A stretch of 64,000 bases of DNA from Liolophura sinensis (GCF_032854445.1 NC_088305.1:24895400-24959399); one strand, 5' to 3'; positions 47,404 to 60,574 are shown, counted from the stretch's first letter. Notes: generated by a model not told the origin, from the letters alone. Translations and numbers: made by a program.

Positions 47404-47413
47404 CTTTATATAG
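47404..47413 (-). promoter_or_regulatory. TATA box of exon 1 copy C
   Basis: CTATATAAAG, about 50 bp upstream of the ATG, as in copy B. Confidence 0.5.
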
Positions 47414-50400
47414 TGCATTAACAAACGGCTAATCGTGCGGTTAAAAGAGTTAAAGCACACGTGAGAATCGTGGTTGAAAGCTGCCGTGTTCAATTTCACT
47501 TTATTGTATTTCTTACAGATAGTATGCAGATCCCGGATGTCCCCACTCCCGGATGTGATAGCACCAGTTCACGTAAACCGGTTTCTTGGCACACACCCAG
47601 CACATAAATAAGCCAGTAAACTGATTTGATGGCAATATTACGCCAAAGTCCTCTTCGGTCGTACATGGGAAGGCCTTCTAGCAACCTGTAGATCGTTGTG
47701 GGCTTCACCCGAGCTCTGCTCTGTTTGCTCCCACCATGATGGCCGATCAATTAAATAAATAAATAAATAAATCTTACGCCAAAATAATAAATATGTCACC
47801 TATACGACTATACGACTATATATTCAAAAGGCTACCTCGTAAACGGGAGATCCTCGACGAATTCCCGAATGGAGGGTTAAAACTGGAACATTAGAAGAAT
47901 TAATTTCATTAAGGCATTGAGGAGCTACAAATTCAACCTTTCACTCTCAAAAAAATCAAGGCCAACATAACGTTCCTTACATAACATTTCCATAACATTT
48001 GTCTCCTTTCAAAGTTTTTTATTTGCACGATCTTAATTTCTGCTCTAATACGCTCATTTGCATACTGTTCCAGATTTATCTACGAACAAGTTACCGCTTG
48101 TGCGGTGCAAAGTGTCAACGCAACGCTCAAAAACTTTTGCATTAGGTGTTGAAACCAGATGCGACCATGCTTTGTCTCACAGGCTTTCTCTTTCCCTCAT
48201 ACATTGTCTATTTATTTGATTGGTGTTTACGCCTTACTAAAGAATATTTCACTTGTAAGGGTGCCACTATCGGATAGTAAAGATGAGAAACACCTGGCTT
48301 GTTTAACGCTCAAATCAGGGATAGGCCTAACACAAGATCAAACAAAGAAACACGAATACGCTTGAATAAGTTCAATACATATATTTGAACAATGAAATAC
48401 GGATTGAATATTCCGGCTAAGAAAGGCGAGTCAGTCCACGTAAATATAGAACCCACAGTCAATCTACGGATGACAGTTCGATAATTGGTGTATTACACCC
48501 TGCTATTGCCTGCTATCAAATGAACATGAGTAAATGACCGCGAGCTTCACAACTCCGTCGGTCGTCTTTATAGACTAACCTAAAAGAAAATACTGGATGG
48601 TTTGATCGTAAACATGTTTACAACATTGATACATATTTCCAGAATGTACACTCTATGTACGATGACACCTGTAAATGTGTCTACTTGCCCTGCAGTGAAG
48701 TACAACCACGGCGTGGGACAAAATGAGTGTAACTCGGAACATTAGAACTGTGTTATACTGTGAATTAAATTGAATGTTTATTCACCATACGTAAATATAT
48801 GAATAATTACATATCTCGTAAATGGTGGGAATAAAGTCAAAGGGACTTGTTCTATCCTTGACTCATTATTATCAAATAATAATACTACATGCTTGGTGAG
48901 GAACGATAATTATTGAACAATTGTATTAACAAAAAACAAATTTACTTGGGAAAAAATGAACATAGAAATGTAACACTACAAAAACCTAAGTTAACAATAG
49001 TTAACAATAGTGTGAATAATATTTTGTGTAACACATTCTGTCTCGTAGATTGTATGACTAATGTGGATCAAATATTGTTAATTAAAAAATCTTTTAACCT
49101 GAATTTGAATAAAGAAATCGACACTCAGATTTCCCTGGTCCGTAGGAGTTGGCATATTTGCGATTTAGTCTTCGCACCTGGCTAGACGCTCAACATAAGT
49201 GGAATATCGGCCAGGTACTGGTGGGCACGGATTGCAATGTGACTTAATGAGGTGTCGGGTTTGGTGTCTTCGGTATGGCATTCTGGTGAGTCAGATCTAT
49301 GAGTATGTCGGCATTGGGTCCAGCCTCCCACGTGGACACACCGTCCTAATATGACCGAAATAATGTTGTTAGCGACGTTACATCCCAATCCATCAAACTT
49401 CTATATTAAAGGTTTGTTTTCTACAACATGAATGGCGAGACCAGACGACTCTGTTTGTTATCCCTGGGAATATTAGATTATTCCCATCGCCACGATATGG
49501 GTAAAATATTGCCGATGTGGCATTAAACCACGGTTCATTCCTTTTTCCCTTCCTGTAGAAGTTAGCACTTCATACAAATCAAAATCCCGCCGAATTCCTA
49601 TTACATAATAACTAAACTGGCCTGGTAAAACCAAAAGGCAAATCCGCGCATCTGGACTGAAGATTATTTTACACTCTTAAAATAGTAATCTTATGGAAAG
49701 TATCCAGTTCAGTAATTTCATGGTAGAGGCTTTTTGTCATTAGACCTTGTGGAAAGAAATATTTCATATTTTGGAAATAAATTAAGAACAATTGCACAGG
49801 AAAATTTGGTCGATTCTTCAACGCGGAATACGTTTCGTATTCCTTATTTCTGTTGGTTACAGTTGTAAGGATAGTAGAATTAGGTATAAGACATGTTATA
49901 TATATATGCCTTATAAGGCCAATTAGCCGGGTGTAATGTAGGACTATATATATTGTGTTCTATTGACACCTGCTATTTTTCAGCTTATGCCGACTTCCTC
50001 TCCGGTCTTATGTGAGAAGGTCTTGCAGCAACCTTCGGATTGTCTGGGGTTTTGCCCGAGCAGTTTTTGGTTTCCTCCCAGCATAAAGCTACTAAAGATG
50101 CTGTTTTCTTGGTTGAGTTCAGGATTGTTCCTAGCCTTCTTATACACGTTTGTCGTCCATTGACATTTTGAAGAGATGAAACATTCTGAATTGTAGTTAA
50201 AGTTGTTGGCACAAAAGCTAATATGTTTGGTTACATGATGAAACTGAATTTCTGTCGCGTTGATACGTTGCCGGTGTACTCGACTCATAGTTCTCAGTAT
50301 ATGTTTATTCTAGAGCGTTTTACTGCATGGCAATCGTCTATATCCATTGTAGACAATAACAATGTCATACGTGAGAAATTACCAAGGTTAGTATGTCTGG

Positions 50401-50488
50401 TCTTGTTTTTTGCTCCAGAAACTAGCGAGGAAGCCCCTAACTTATCCGGGAGTGAGTGAGCGTGTTTTCAAATGCTTGAAATGTCTTA

Positions 50489-50825
50489 CCTTTGCGAGTG
50501 AGCGCTTGGGGTTCAACGTCGTGCTTAACAATTTTTAAGCCATATGACGACAAAGGAATCCTTACAGTGCATGCAATGTGCCTCCTTGTTGCAGGGGGGA
50601 TTTCCACTGCTCTTTTATCTAGTGCTGCTTCACTGAGATGCCTTACCGAAGACAAGTAAGCTGCCCCGCCCGAGCCATTATACTAATACGGGTCAACCAG
50701 TCGTTGCAATATCCCCTTCATGCTAAACGCCAAGCGATAAAGTTAAAACTCCCTCTTTTAAGATCTTAGATGAGACTCGACTTAGGACTGACCTTGGATC
50801 TACGCCCTATTAAGTGTGCTATCGG
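50489..50825 (+). repeat. Family B, long copy
   Basis: 'gcgcttggggttcaacgtcg', 'catatgacgacaaaggaatc' and 'ttcactgagatgccttaccg'. Sits at the edge of duplication copy 2. Confidence 0.75.
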
Positions 50826-52194
50826 AGCCGCCATGCATCTGGGACAAATACAATAAAACCACTCTATCTTAAATGGCGACCGGTGAGGTCTTTCTTTCTT
50901 TCTTTGATCGAATTTTAAAATAGGTCAGTCCACGCGGACATGGTTCAAAAATGATATCAAATGAAGGACCAGGTAAACAAAACTTGTGTATAGTCGACAA
51001 AGTGACGTCCTCTTATCTTACAAACACGCTTTCTTATTGCCATCTCTACGTCCTTAACACTTGTTTGTGGAGAGTACACTGTGGAGGGTAAAACCATCTC
51101 CCAAATCACCAGCCAAAAGAATTCAACCAACGGTGGCTAGATAAACATGAAAATTTCCCTAATCCTTCTATTTTTCAAAGGACAGATATTAGTAGTGCTG
51201 AAAGCAAAGAATTGCATTTCACCCTTAGTATTTTTGAAATGTAAAGATATAAACATGTTGTTCATTGCATGGATTAACCACGGGGAAAGATAAAAGCCAA
51301 ATATTTCTGCAGTAATTATATGTATATTGGCAAAATAAAGAGCAGACCAGGTATATTCCAAAACTTATATTAAACTAATATTCCAAAACGAATTACAATG
51401 AATGTCGTATCTCAGTTGGCCTACAGCGACTGATTTAATAGATTGGACTCATTTAATTGACTGATGCATTGGTTGAAGGATTTAACACTGCACTTACAAT
51501 ATTTCACTCATATTTGCCGATGGTTAGTTTTATGAGTGGAGCGTGCTAACGGATGACAAAGAAATATACTGCATTCTTTAACCCGCCATAGTTTGACGAC
51601 CATAGCCTAAAACATGTGAGCCATTTTCGTTTACGAAAGTAAGCAGGGATTGGGCGAAAAGCAGATGACATGCTTTTTTCTCCCCATCATTATTTACTTC
51701 TGTGTGGAGAAGAATTTCGTGGAAGAAAGATCTAATGTTAATAGAAAATATGGGGTTACTGATAAACTTATACATGTTTTCTTAATGGCTGTATCACAGT
51801 GCAGAATACAAAAGGAGAAAAAATGAAGAAAAAGAAAAAAAGAATAAAAAGGTAAGAGGTAAATCTGTGAAAAAAGAACAGGTATTTGATCATGTATTTT
51901 ACTATTTTCATCTCCTCACAAAACGAATACCAAACGGGTAATCGATCTTTTACAAACATTTCAAATGTTGGAGGTGTGGAACCTTTAAAGACTCGACCTC
52001 ATAATACACACCACATTTGCGTCTGAGAAACTGACAATGCTTACTCGATGGTCAAGTCTCAGTCCAAGTTTTCAATCTGACCATTTTCGTGAAGTGACCA
52101 GTTCTATAATCATCAACCTACATGTAATATGAAATAGGCAAAGCCTAAGACCGAATCAGTCTGTGTAAACTGAACAGTTTGCTCAGCCCTACTG
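50826..52194. other. No gene recognised
   Basis: AT-rich. The open frames at 51137-51959 (minus) are short and low in complexity. Confidence 0.35.
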
Positions 52195-52735
52195 GGGCTT
52201 CATCCAAGAGTTTACAGTTTCATCAAATGTCCACAGTTTTGGTTTCGTCATGTAAATCCAGATTTCACCCAAGTGTTTACAGTTTCATCAAATGCACATA
52301 GTTCTGGTTTTGACATGTTAACCCTGATTTCATCCAAGTGTTTACAGTATCATCAAATGTACATAGTTTTCGTTTCGTCACGTTAATCGTGATATGTTTC
52401 ATCGACTTGCAGCTGAAAGGCAGTTGCGCGAGAGTTGTGTTACTGCCTATGCTATCTGAATGTGTCTGTGTCTCTTGTTTCACCGATCTCTTGCCATTTT
52501 CACCGCCGTCATGTAGTTCACCAACCTCTTGGTCGTTTAATTAATCTCTTTATAGATTCATCGTCTAATGCCCAGTTTCACTGTCCTCTTTCCAGTTTCG
52601 CTGTCTTCATGGTAGTTTTATCAACCTCTTGGCCGTTTCATCGATCTCTTCATAGATTCACCGTCCTCATCCCACTTTCACCGCCCTCAAGTTCACCTCC
52701 ACTTCTCTTGTATACGCATGGCTAGACAGATGTGA
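52195..52735 (-). repeat. Inverted copy of the 5935-6600 block
   Basis: 'tccaagagtttacagtttca' to 'cgcatggctagacagatgtg'. It stops at the point where, at the other locus, the start codon of the EMI/Ig gene lies; no exon is retained here. Confidence 0.7.
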
Positions 52736-52904
52736 GCGGTTTTAGTAGTGAATGTTGATCAAACAATTCCGCGCGAGTATATTATTGTCTTCTGGTGGCA
52801 GTGATGTTAAGCGAGCGCAGAGAGCGACATATATGCTTTTAGGGGTATGGCCATGTCTAACACTTTAAAATCGGTAATCTTTTTACTATCTAACTTGGCG
52901 CTCA

Positions 52905-53100
52905 TCATAAGAGAAACAAGCAAAGTACTAGTCGGTCTGGTTTCAAGATAGTGTGATTGTGTGCGGTGTCATGTCTGGTGTCCTCGACATGGCATTCCAG
53001 TCACGTAGCACTTTAAAAATGTTGGTATTGGGTCAGGCCAGCGACAGGGAGGCACCGTCGTGATATGACCGATATGAACGTTGAGCGTCCCAATCAAGCA
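52905..53100 (+). repeat. Family C copy
   Basis: 'gcggtgtcatgtctggtgtc', 'gacatggcattccagtc' and 'gttggtattgggtc'. Confidence 0.55.
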
Positions 53101-53587
53101 AACAAAGAGAAATAGTTTTGTTTACGTACATCCTACTATGAGTATCATGTTTGTCGCTAATTTGGTAATTCAGTATGTTTTTTTTTTTTGCCATTCATAG
53201 GCAGGTCTGACAATATAGTCGAAGCCATGAGTCAGTGCCGATGAGTGATGGTCATTTTTAGCGAGAGTTATCGTTCTTGTGAGTGGTGTCGCTTTGAATT
53301 CCTAACAGCACAAAGATTGTTCATTGGCGAAGGAGCCGCAGTATGGAGACACGAACATGCACGTTGCAGTCATAACATTTTGTCAGGAGAACAATACTCT
53401 GCACCTACCCTACTATAGCTAGAGACGCAATCAATAAAGAACGAAACAATAAAACCTAATCAATAAAGACCATGAATGTATCCACCGGACGACGTTTCAT
53501 CCTTAATAACTGGTGAACACGAAGTCTTGCAGAAACAAACTATGTTATTTTTCCGCTTAAATATGTCACTCGTTTAAAAACAAGCAT
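53101..53587. other. No gene recognised
   Basis: Unique-looking spacer without supported exon. Confidence 0.35.
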
Positions 53588-53797
53588 AACCTGCTAGCGC
53601 AGCGTAATGACCTAGGAGCCTTTCACCAATGCGGTCGCTGTGAGTTGATGTCCAGCTGATGCTGGCTTCCTCTCCGACCCTACGTCGGAAGATCTGACAG
53701 CAACCTGCGGATGGTCGTGGGTTTCCACCCACCATAATGCTGGCCGACGTCGTATAAGTGAAACACCAATCAAATAAATAAATAAATAAATAAATAA
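53588..53797 (+). mobile_element. SINE family A at the edge of a LINE
   Basis: 'ctgctagcgcagcgtaatga' to 'gtataagtgaaacaccaatc' with an AAATA tail ending at 53797; the end 'ttgagtacggcgtaaa' is deleted. Confidence 0.8.
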
Positions 53798-54320
53798 CAC
53801 TGCAATTGTCAGACCAAGATTTCTTAAAAATTGTTTCAGCTAGTTTATTTGCTATATCAGGTTGAGAAGTTAACATATAGATAATACCATCTGTCCAATC
53901 CTAAACTTTCCCTTGATAATTTTTGCCCTTCAGTTTCTGAACCATGTTCCAGACCTTACCCATAGGCTTTTTTGACGTAATGCCCAAAACAAAGTTCCAC
54001 CAACAAGATCGTCTCTTGGACGTCATCGACGAGCCTTAGCTCGAAAAATACGAACCTAGTTTAAATTATTATCAGTGGGACATATAATAAAACTTCGCTC
54101 GGCCTTTTTACGGTCCTTAATGGCTTTGCGACAGTCCTAATCATACCAGGGTTTACTTTTAAGTTTTGGATTTGTCGATGTCTTAGGGATAGTTCTATTG
54201 GCAGACCGTAAAACAAATTCATTAAATTTTAATATCGGTTCGCCTGTTGCATTGAGTGTCTCGCAGAACATCTTACATGCGTTCTGATCAGCTTTATCGA
54301 ATTTCCACTAAGCTAAAACT
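53797..54320 (-). mobile_element. Non-LTR retrotransposon (LINE) fragment
   Basis: On the minus strand, in pieces: SIPK-like IPKTSTNPKLKSKPWYD, RKAIKDRKKAE, RAKARR, and DIANKLAETIFKK. This is the stretch between endonuclease and reverse transcriptase in jockey-like LINEs (the 'PWW-D-C' and 'A-A-LAETF' region). Several stops and frame changes show that it is dead. The SINE at its 3' side interrupts or truncates it. Confidence 0.7.
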
Positions 54321-54773
54321 ATGAAGTACACCTTTTCCCCTTGGGCAAAAATCTTTTGCCACAACATCCTAAAGCTGTACATACAGAAATAAATGTAATA
54401 CCCTAGTTGTATTAAGATGCAAATGCTATCCATCAACCTATGTCCTCAATAAAAAGTCTCTCAAGAGAAAATGTTACCCAGGGAACATTGCTGTACACAT
54501 GGTAAAATTACTCAAGCAACTGCAAGTAAAACAGATGAACAGAAAGGTTGAGACAGGTCACATGTGATTAATTTGATCAAATCTTGTTTCAAGGAACAAG
54601 TTACTTAACACCTGCCCAACTGACCAGTCTTATACATGATACAACAAACCACAATTTGAGCTTCAGATGTTCTTAAACGTTTCATTATTCTCCAACACAG
54701 CATGATTTAGCCCTGTATCCATGGGAGTAATACCTGCAATACACTGTTAAACACACGTGTGTGCATTTAAAGA
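54321..54773. other. No gene recognised
   Basis: May hold more of the decayed LINE, but no motif is readable. Confidence 0.3.
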
Positions 54774-55105
54774 GTGCGTGAGTGAGTGCTTCGGGTTTCT
54801 CGTCGTACTTAACAATTTTTCAGTCAGATGACGACGAAGGAATCCTTACAGAGCATGTAATGTGCCTCCTTGTTGCAGGACGGATTTCCATCGCTCTTTC
54901 ATATAGTGCTGCCTCACTGAACTTCCTTGCCGAAGGCAAGTCAGCCGCCCCGCCCCAGCCATTATACTGATGCGGGTCAACTAGTCGTTGCACTATCCCC
55001 TTCACGCTGAACGCCAAGCGAGGAAGTTTACAACTTCCTCTTTAAAGGTCTTAGGTGTGACCCGACTCAGGATTGACCCAGGATCTGCCTCTCCCAAAGT
55101 GGATG
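54774..55105 (+). repeat. Family B, long copy
   Basis: 'gtgagtgagtgcttcgggtt', 'tcagtcagatgacgacgaag', 'tgctgcctcactgaacttcc' and 'gtgtgacccgactcagg'. Confidence 0.75.
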
Positions 55106-55726
55106 TGTATTTAAAGAGACAAAATAGCAGTACATATCATTCCTGACCTATAAACAAATTAAACAGATTTTGTATTTAACTGTCTTACATATAGAACAAG
55201 CAAAGTAATTGCATCTAAGAGAAAAACAGTCGTCTAAAATTAAAGTCTTTGCTTTAGATCAAAGTACTGAAGGTTGTGTTGAACGAAAAATCCAGGTTAC
55301 AACTCTCAGATTTGGGGATGTTTTGACTGTTCTTCGTTAACATTGAATGAAATTATTTCAACAACAGGGGAAAGAACTACTTGTAAGGTCCACATGTACA
55401 CCCTGACATGACAATGACTGCCGTGAAGCCATAATAAACGGTAAATGCTGTACGCAGTTTTAGTCATCGTCCTACTAATAATAGTTTAAAACAGGTTCGT
55501 CTTATTAGAGCTAAGAGCTTGCCGATTACGTAAGACCAAGAGACGCTCTTACTGAGGTTGTTTCAGACGTTAAGAGGTCTGGAACATGGTCATCACATTG
55601 AACACACAATGACAATATTAACGGCTTTCGATCTGATTTGTTTTACTAACTTTATAACGATCTTTGGTGAGGTCTAAACTGGACACCACGGTCTGTTTGT
55701 TGATATGTTTTTGTCATGAAAATTAT
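55106..55726. other. No gene recognised
   Basis: Unique-looking spacer to the left of the second segmental duplication. Confidence 0.35.
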
Positions 55727-56624
55727 CACCGCAGGCAGTTTGTAGCGAAATAGGACATTCAGCGTAGAACACGGGCGACACAGGCATCGTATCACAGATT
55801 CGAAACTGTGTAAATTCCGTATGAGAGACATTTATTGAGGATCGCCGTACATGCTGTTGTTGAAATCGAAAGTTACTGTGTTCTCGTCAAATTTGTAATT
55901 TGGTTTTTTCCGTATTATGCACCATTCTACTTAAAAAACGTTCTAAGGTGTGTGTAATTGTAATCTATAACATCTAATCATGGTATATCGTCTTTGAGAG
56001 CGAAAGTTAGGTTGAATGACATGAGTTCTATAAGCACGTATTTCGTCACTCGGTAATATACTACTGTCTAGCTATTGTTTTAAGACTGGACAACATAAAG
56101 CAGTCGGCCCTTTCATGTCATGGATAATTTAGTTTATTCTTAATGCTGTTAGAATTGTTCAAACTTCAAATGTCATGATTTTTACGACCTATTTTGATGT
56201 GGTTTGATATACATACATCTACTGCTAGGCGCGATATATTTATTTGATTTGTCATACTTTAACTCTTAATATCTTCATGCATGGCTTCAAACTGTGTAAC
56301 AGGAATACTTATCGAGCTTTCTTTTTGCTAATTTTGTAACCTTTTCCTCAACACCTCGCGCTCATCATGTGACTTCACAACTTCACTCCAGCAATAAATC
56401 ACATCATCATTCACAAGTCACGAGACGCGGCTTAAACTAAACTCAGCGCTTCCTGCACATAGGAAGTGAGGGAGTACATGCACTGTGGGTCTGTCAGTTA
56501 CGACTTCACAAGGAAATCATGAGTTAAAATGTTGGATCCCTCTTATCACAAGAGTTTGAAACTCAGTCTTGGTGCTTTAAGAACCTCACTGGTGGAGAGT
56601 TAATAAGGAGCCTTCTTTAAATAT

Positions 56625-56745
56625 ATGTATTTGGTTGGTGTTTTACGCCACACTCAAGAATATTTCACTTATACGACGGCGGCCAGCAGTGTAGTGGAAA
56701 GAAACAGGGCAGTGCTTGAGAGAAATCCACGATAATTCACATACC
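56625..56745 (-). mobile_element. SINE family A fragment, inverted (copy at 61487-61605)
   Basis: 'ggttggtgttttacgccaca' to 'gagagaaatccacgataatt'; no head. Confidence 0.7.
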
Positions 56746-57164
56746 ATATCCACGAACATACTGTGGAAGACAACAAACTATATGAGATAGTATACATCTT
56801 TTTGCCAGGGTCTCCTCTCTAGCTTCTTTCACAACCTATATTAAAATTTGAACCAAGTACACACAAGAAAGCAGATAGGAGGACCAGGAATTAGACGGAG
56901 AACAAACAAAGTACACCAGAGAAGATACAACTTACGTAACATGTGGGCCCGGAATAATAAAGAAACGAAACTGTCCACACCTGAGAAAATACAAATCAGG
57001 TAGCCTAATATCTGGACCAGGTGTCAGACAGGGAAACGCACAACAGTAGAGAAGATGGATACATGTAGAATGTAATGTGCGAATCAGGCGTCATCCAGAG
57101 AGGAAATCCAGCACACGCTGAAAGGTAGACATGTGAGGACCCGATATTATATGTAGAGAGGAAA

Positions 57165-59170
57165 ACCAGCTCTTCTGAGCAGTTATACATCATGTTATGT
57201 GTGGACTTGGTATAAGAGAGAGGGAGGAAAACCAGCTCTCCTGAGAAGTTACACATTATGTTATGTGTGGACTTGGTATAAGAGAGAGGGAGGAAAACCA
57301 GCTCTCCTGAGAAGTTAAACATCATGTTATGTGTGGACTTGGTATAAGTGAGAGGGAGGAAAACCAGCTCTCCTGAGAAGTTACACATCATGTTATGTGT
57401 GGACTTGGTATAAGAGAGAGGGAGGAAAACCAGCTCTCCTGAGAAGTTACACATCATGTTATGTGTGGACTTGGTATAAGAGAGAGGAAGGAAAACCAGC
57501 TTTCCTGAGAAGTTAAACATCATGTTATGTGTGGACTTGGTATAAGAGAGAGGGAGGAAAACCAGCTCTCCTGAGAAGTTAAACATCATGTTATGTGTGG
57601 ACTTGGTATAAGAGAGAGGGAGGAAAACCAGCTCTCCTGAGAAGTTAAACATCATGTTATGTGTGGACTTGGTATAAGAGAGAGGGAGGAAAACCAGCTT
57701 TCCTGAGAAGTTACACATCATGTTATGTGTGGACTTGGTATAAGAGAGAGGGAGGAAAACCAGCTCTCCTGAGAAGTTACACATCATGTTATGTGTGGAC
57801 TTGGTATAGGAGAGAGGGCGGAAAACCAGCTTTCCTGAGAAGTTAAAAATCATGTTATGTGTGGATTTGGTATAGGAGAGAGGGAGGAAAACCAGCTCTC
57901 CTGAGAAGTTACACATCTTGTTATGTGTGGACTTGGTATAAGAGAGAGGGAGGAAAACCAGCTTTCCTGAGAAGTTAAAAATCATGTTATGTGTGGACTT
58001 GGTGTAAGAGAGAGGGAGGAAAACCAGCTTTCCTGAGAAGTTACACATCATGTTATGTGTGGACTTGGTATAAGAGAGAGGAAGGAAAACCAGCTTTCCT
58101 GAGAAGTTAAACATCATGTTATGTGTGGACTTGGTATAAGAGAGAGGGAGGAAAACCAGCTCTCCTGAGAAGTTACACATCATGTTATGTGTGGACTTGG
58201 AATAAGAGAGAGGGCGGAAAACCAGCTTTCCTGAGAAGTTAAAAATCATGTTATGTTTGGATTTGGTATAAGAGAGAGGGAGGAAAACCAGCTCTCCTGA
58301 GAAGTTACACATGATGTTATGTGCGGACTTGGTATAAGAGAGAGGGAGGAAAACCAGCTCTCCTGAGAAGTTAAACATCATGTTATGTGTGGACTTGGTA
58401 TAAGAGAGAGGGAGGAAAACCAGCTCTCCTGAGAAGTTACACATCATGTTATGTGTGGTCTTGGTATAAGAGAGGGCGGAAAACCAGCTCTCCTGAGAAG
58501 TTACAGATCGTGTTATGTGTGGACTTGGAATAAGAGAGAGGGAGGAAAACCAGCTTTCCTGAGAAGTTACACATCGTGTTATGTGTGGACTTGGTATAAG
58601 AGAGAGGGAGGAAAACCAGCTCTCCTGAGAAGTTACACATCATGTTATGTGTGGACTTGGTATAGGAGAGAGGGCGGAAAACCAGCTTTCCTGAGAAGTT
58701 ACACATCATGTTATGTGTGGACTTGGTATAGGAGAGAGGGAGGAAAACCAGCTCTCCTGAGAAGTTACACATCATGTTATGTGAGGACTTGGTATAGGAG
58801 AGAGGGCGGAAAACCAGCTCTCCTGAGAAGTTACACATCATGTTATGTGTGGACTTGGTATAAGAGAGAGGGCGGAAAACCAGCTTTCCTGAGAAGTTAA
58901 ACATCATGTTATGTGTGGACTTGGTATAAGAGAGAGGGAGGAAAACCAGCTCTCCTGAGAAGTTACACATCATGTTATGTGTGGACTTGGTATAAGTGAG
59001 AGGGAGGAAAACCAGCTTTCCTGAGAAGTTACACATCATGTTATGTGTGGACTTGGTATAAGAGAGAGGGAGGAAAACCAGCTCTCCTGAGAAGTTACAC
59101 ATCGTGTTATGTGTGGACTTGGAGTAAGAGAGAGGGAGGAAAACCAGCTCTGCTGAGAAGACACACATCA
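57165..59170 (-). repeat. 66-bp satellite, copy 1 (22-residue repeat)
   Basis: Unit begins 'gtgtggacttggtataagag'; about 30 near-identical units with decayed ones outside (56930-57165 and 59170-59340). A multiple of 3, so minus-strand frames of 480 and 239 codons (motif NFSGELVFLPLSYTKSTHN) and plus-strand frames stay open. Fresh centre and decayed edges are typical of unequal exchange; I treat it as non-coding. Confidence 0.9.
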
Positions 59171-59617
59171 GGTAATACGGACAAGTTATCAGACAGAGAA
59201 GAAATCCACGACACTTGAGAAGATAACCATAAGGTAATGTGAAGACCCAGTATTAGAAAGAGAGAAAAACCAGCTATCTTGAGAAGATACATATCAGGTA
59301 ATGTGAGGACTCGGTATCTGAGAAGAAACCCAGCACTACTGACAAGATACCCATCAGGTAACTTGAATATGTTGAATATGAAGTTCGTATACGTAAAAAA
59401 TTGTGTAGCAATACTACATACGGTTCATGATTTTAAATGTGTATTTCTACATTTCACTGACACTAACTCAATCACTCAAACGAGAATTACGCAGTACACA
59501 ATCATTCATTTCTATTAGGATATTTCTCAGAAGTTGGAACACAAAGGACAAAAAATGGCTCATGTAGATGTATAGAAATACAGCTGACATCAATAACAGC
59601 AAGCAGATGCGCTAATA

Positions 59618-60574
59618 GATGACCTCATAATCTTGATAACAGGTTGTCATAGCTACAGTACTAGTGATTACGCTGCTTCTTAAAGTAAATCAGGTACAAC
59701 ATAATTAAAGACGGACAGCGAAGAGAGTAAAACCAGAGCAGCTACAACAGTGTGATAGCTGGCAAATGGTCACACGTAACCGGCGAGATACGGCCTCTTG
59801 TCAGTTTGCCTCAGTCAGTGTTTTGTTCTAACTGTTCAGGTAAATGCATAAACAGTAGCAATTTACACATCCCCTAGCACCACGGCTTAAGTAGAGTTGG
59901 GTAAAAAATGCAGTGATCTTAACTGCAATTTCTTAGACGTCATTGGTCTCGACTTACTCAGAACTATCTACCCATTTCAGAGAATGTCATGGTGTTATAT
60001 TATACATGTCAGTTTACTTTAAGCACGTGTATTTCTACAGCTGTGGGTGAAGTTAATTAAACATATGACAGACACAGCTCATGTTGTAGTTTTTCATACA
60101 TGTATGCAATAAAAGAGAATTAGCGCTCAGTACATGTACAACAAAAACTGATCAACTTTTTGAAAGAAAAATTGCGGACAGGTTTGTTTACATCAAAAGT
60201 ACAAAAAAGAACCAAAGAAAAACGGTGTAACAACTATACACCTATCAGTTTACCAGACTAGGCACCTCCAAGCCAAACACCATCTATATTCTGAACAAAA
60301 TCCTTACAGAACTGACATACATGTAATCAACGTATATACATGTATTTGGAAAAGCATGTAACACAGCTATAACGTATCATTTGCACTGGGCAAAATTCTA
60401 ACAATATCATCATGTATAACCAGCAGACACGGTGTAATACCTACAGGGCAGGGATCTACCTGGGCAGTGAATACAATGTGCAGTAATGCATGTTATATAA
60501 CATCACAGCACTTACATGGAAATCTCATTTAAAAGGAAATATTTAAAAATTTATAATATAAATGCTTAGCATCG
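59618..60574. other. Spacer between the duplication copies
   Basis: Holds a family D copy (59715-59915); otherwise AT-rich, no gene seen. Confidence 0.4.
59715..59915 (+). repeat. Family D, best copy
   Basis: 'ggtcacacgtaaccggcgag', 'cagtttgcctcagtcagtg' and 'cccctagcaccacggctta'. Confidence 0.5.

Larger units (their letters stand above)
45883..50496. repeat. 4.6 kb segmental duplication, copy 2
   Basis: Same order of parts as 39163-43751 with small indels (for example about 11 bp missing near 49847), so the shared open frames are not under coding constraint. Ends where a family B copy begins. Confidence 0.9.
55727..59617. repeat. Second segmental duplication, copy 1 (3.9 kb)
   Basis: Pairs with 60575-63086. 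Many single-base length differences between the copies argue against coding. The size gap between copies is due to the 66-bp array (about 30 units here, about nine there). Confidence 0.9.
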
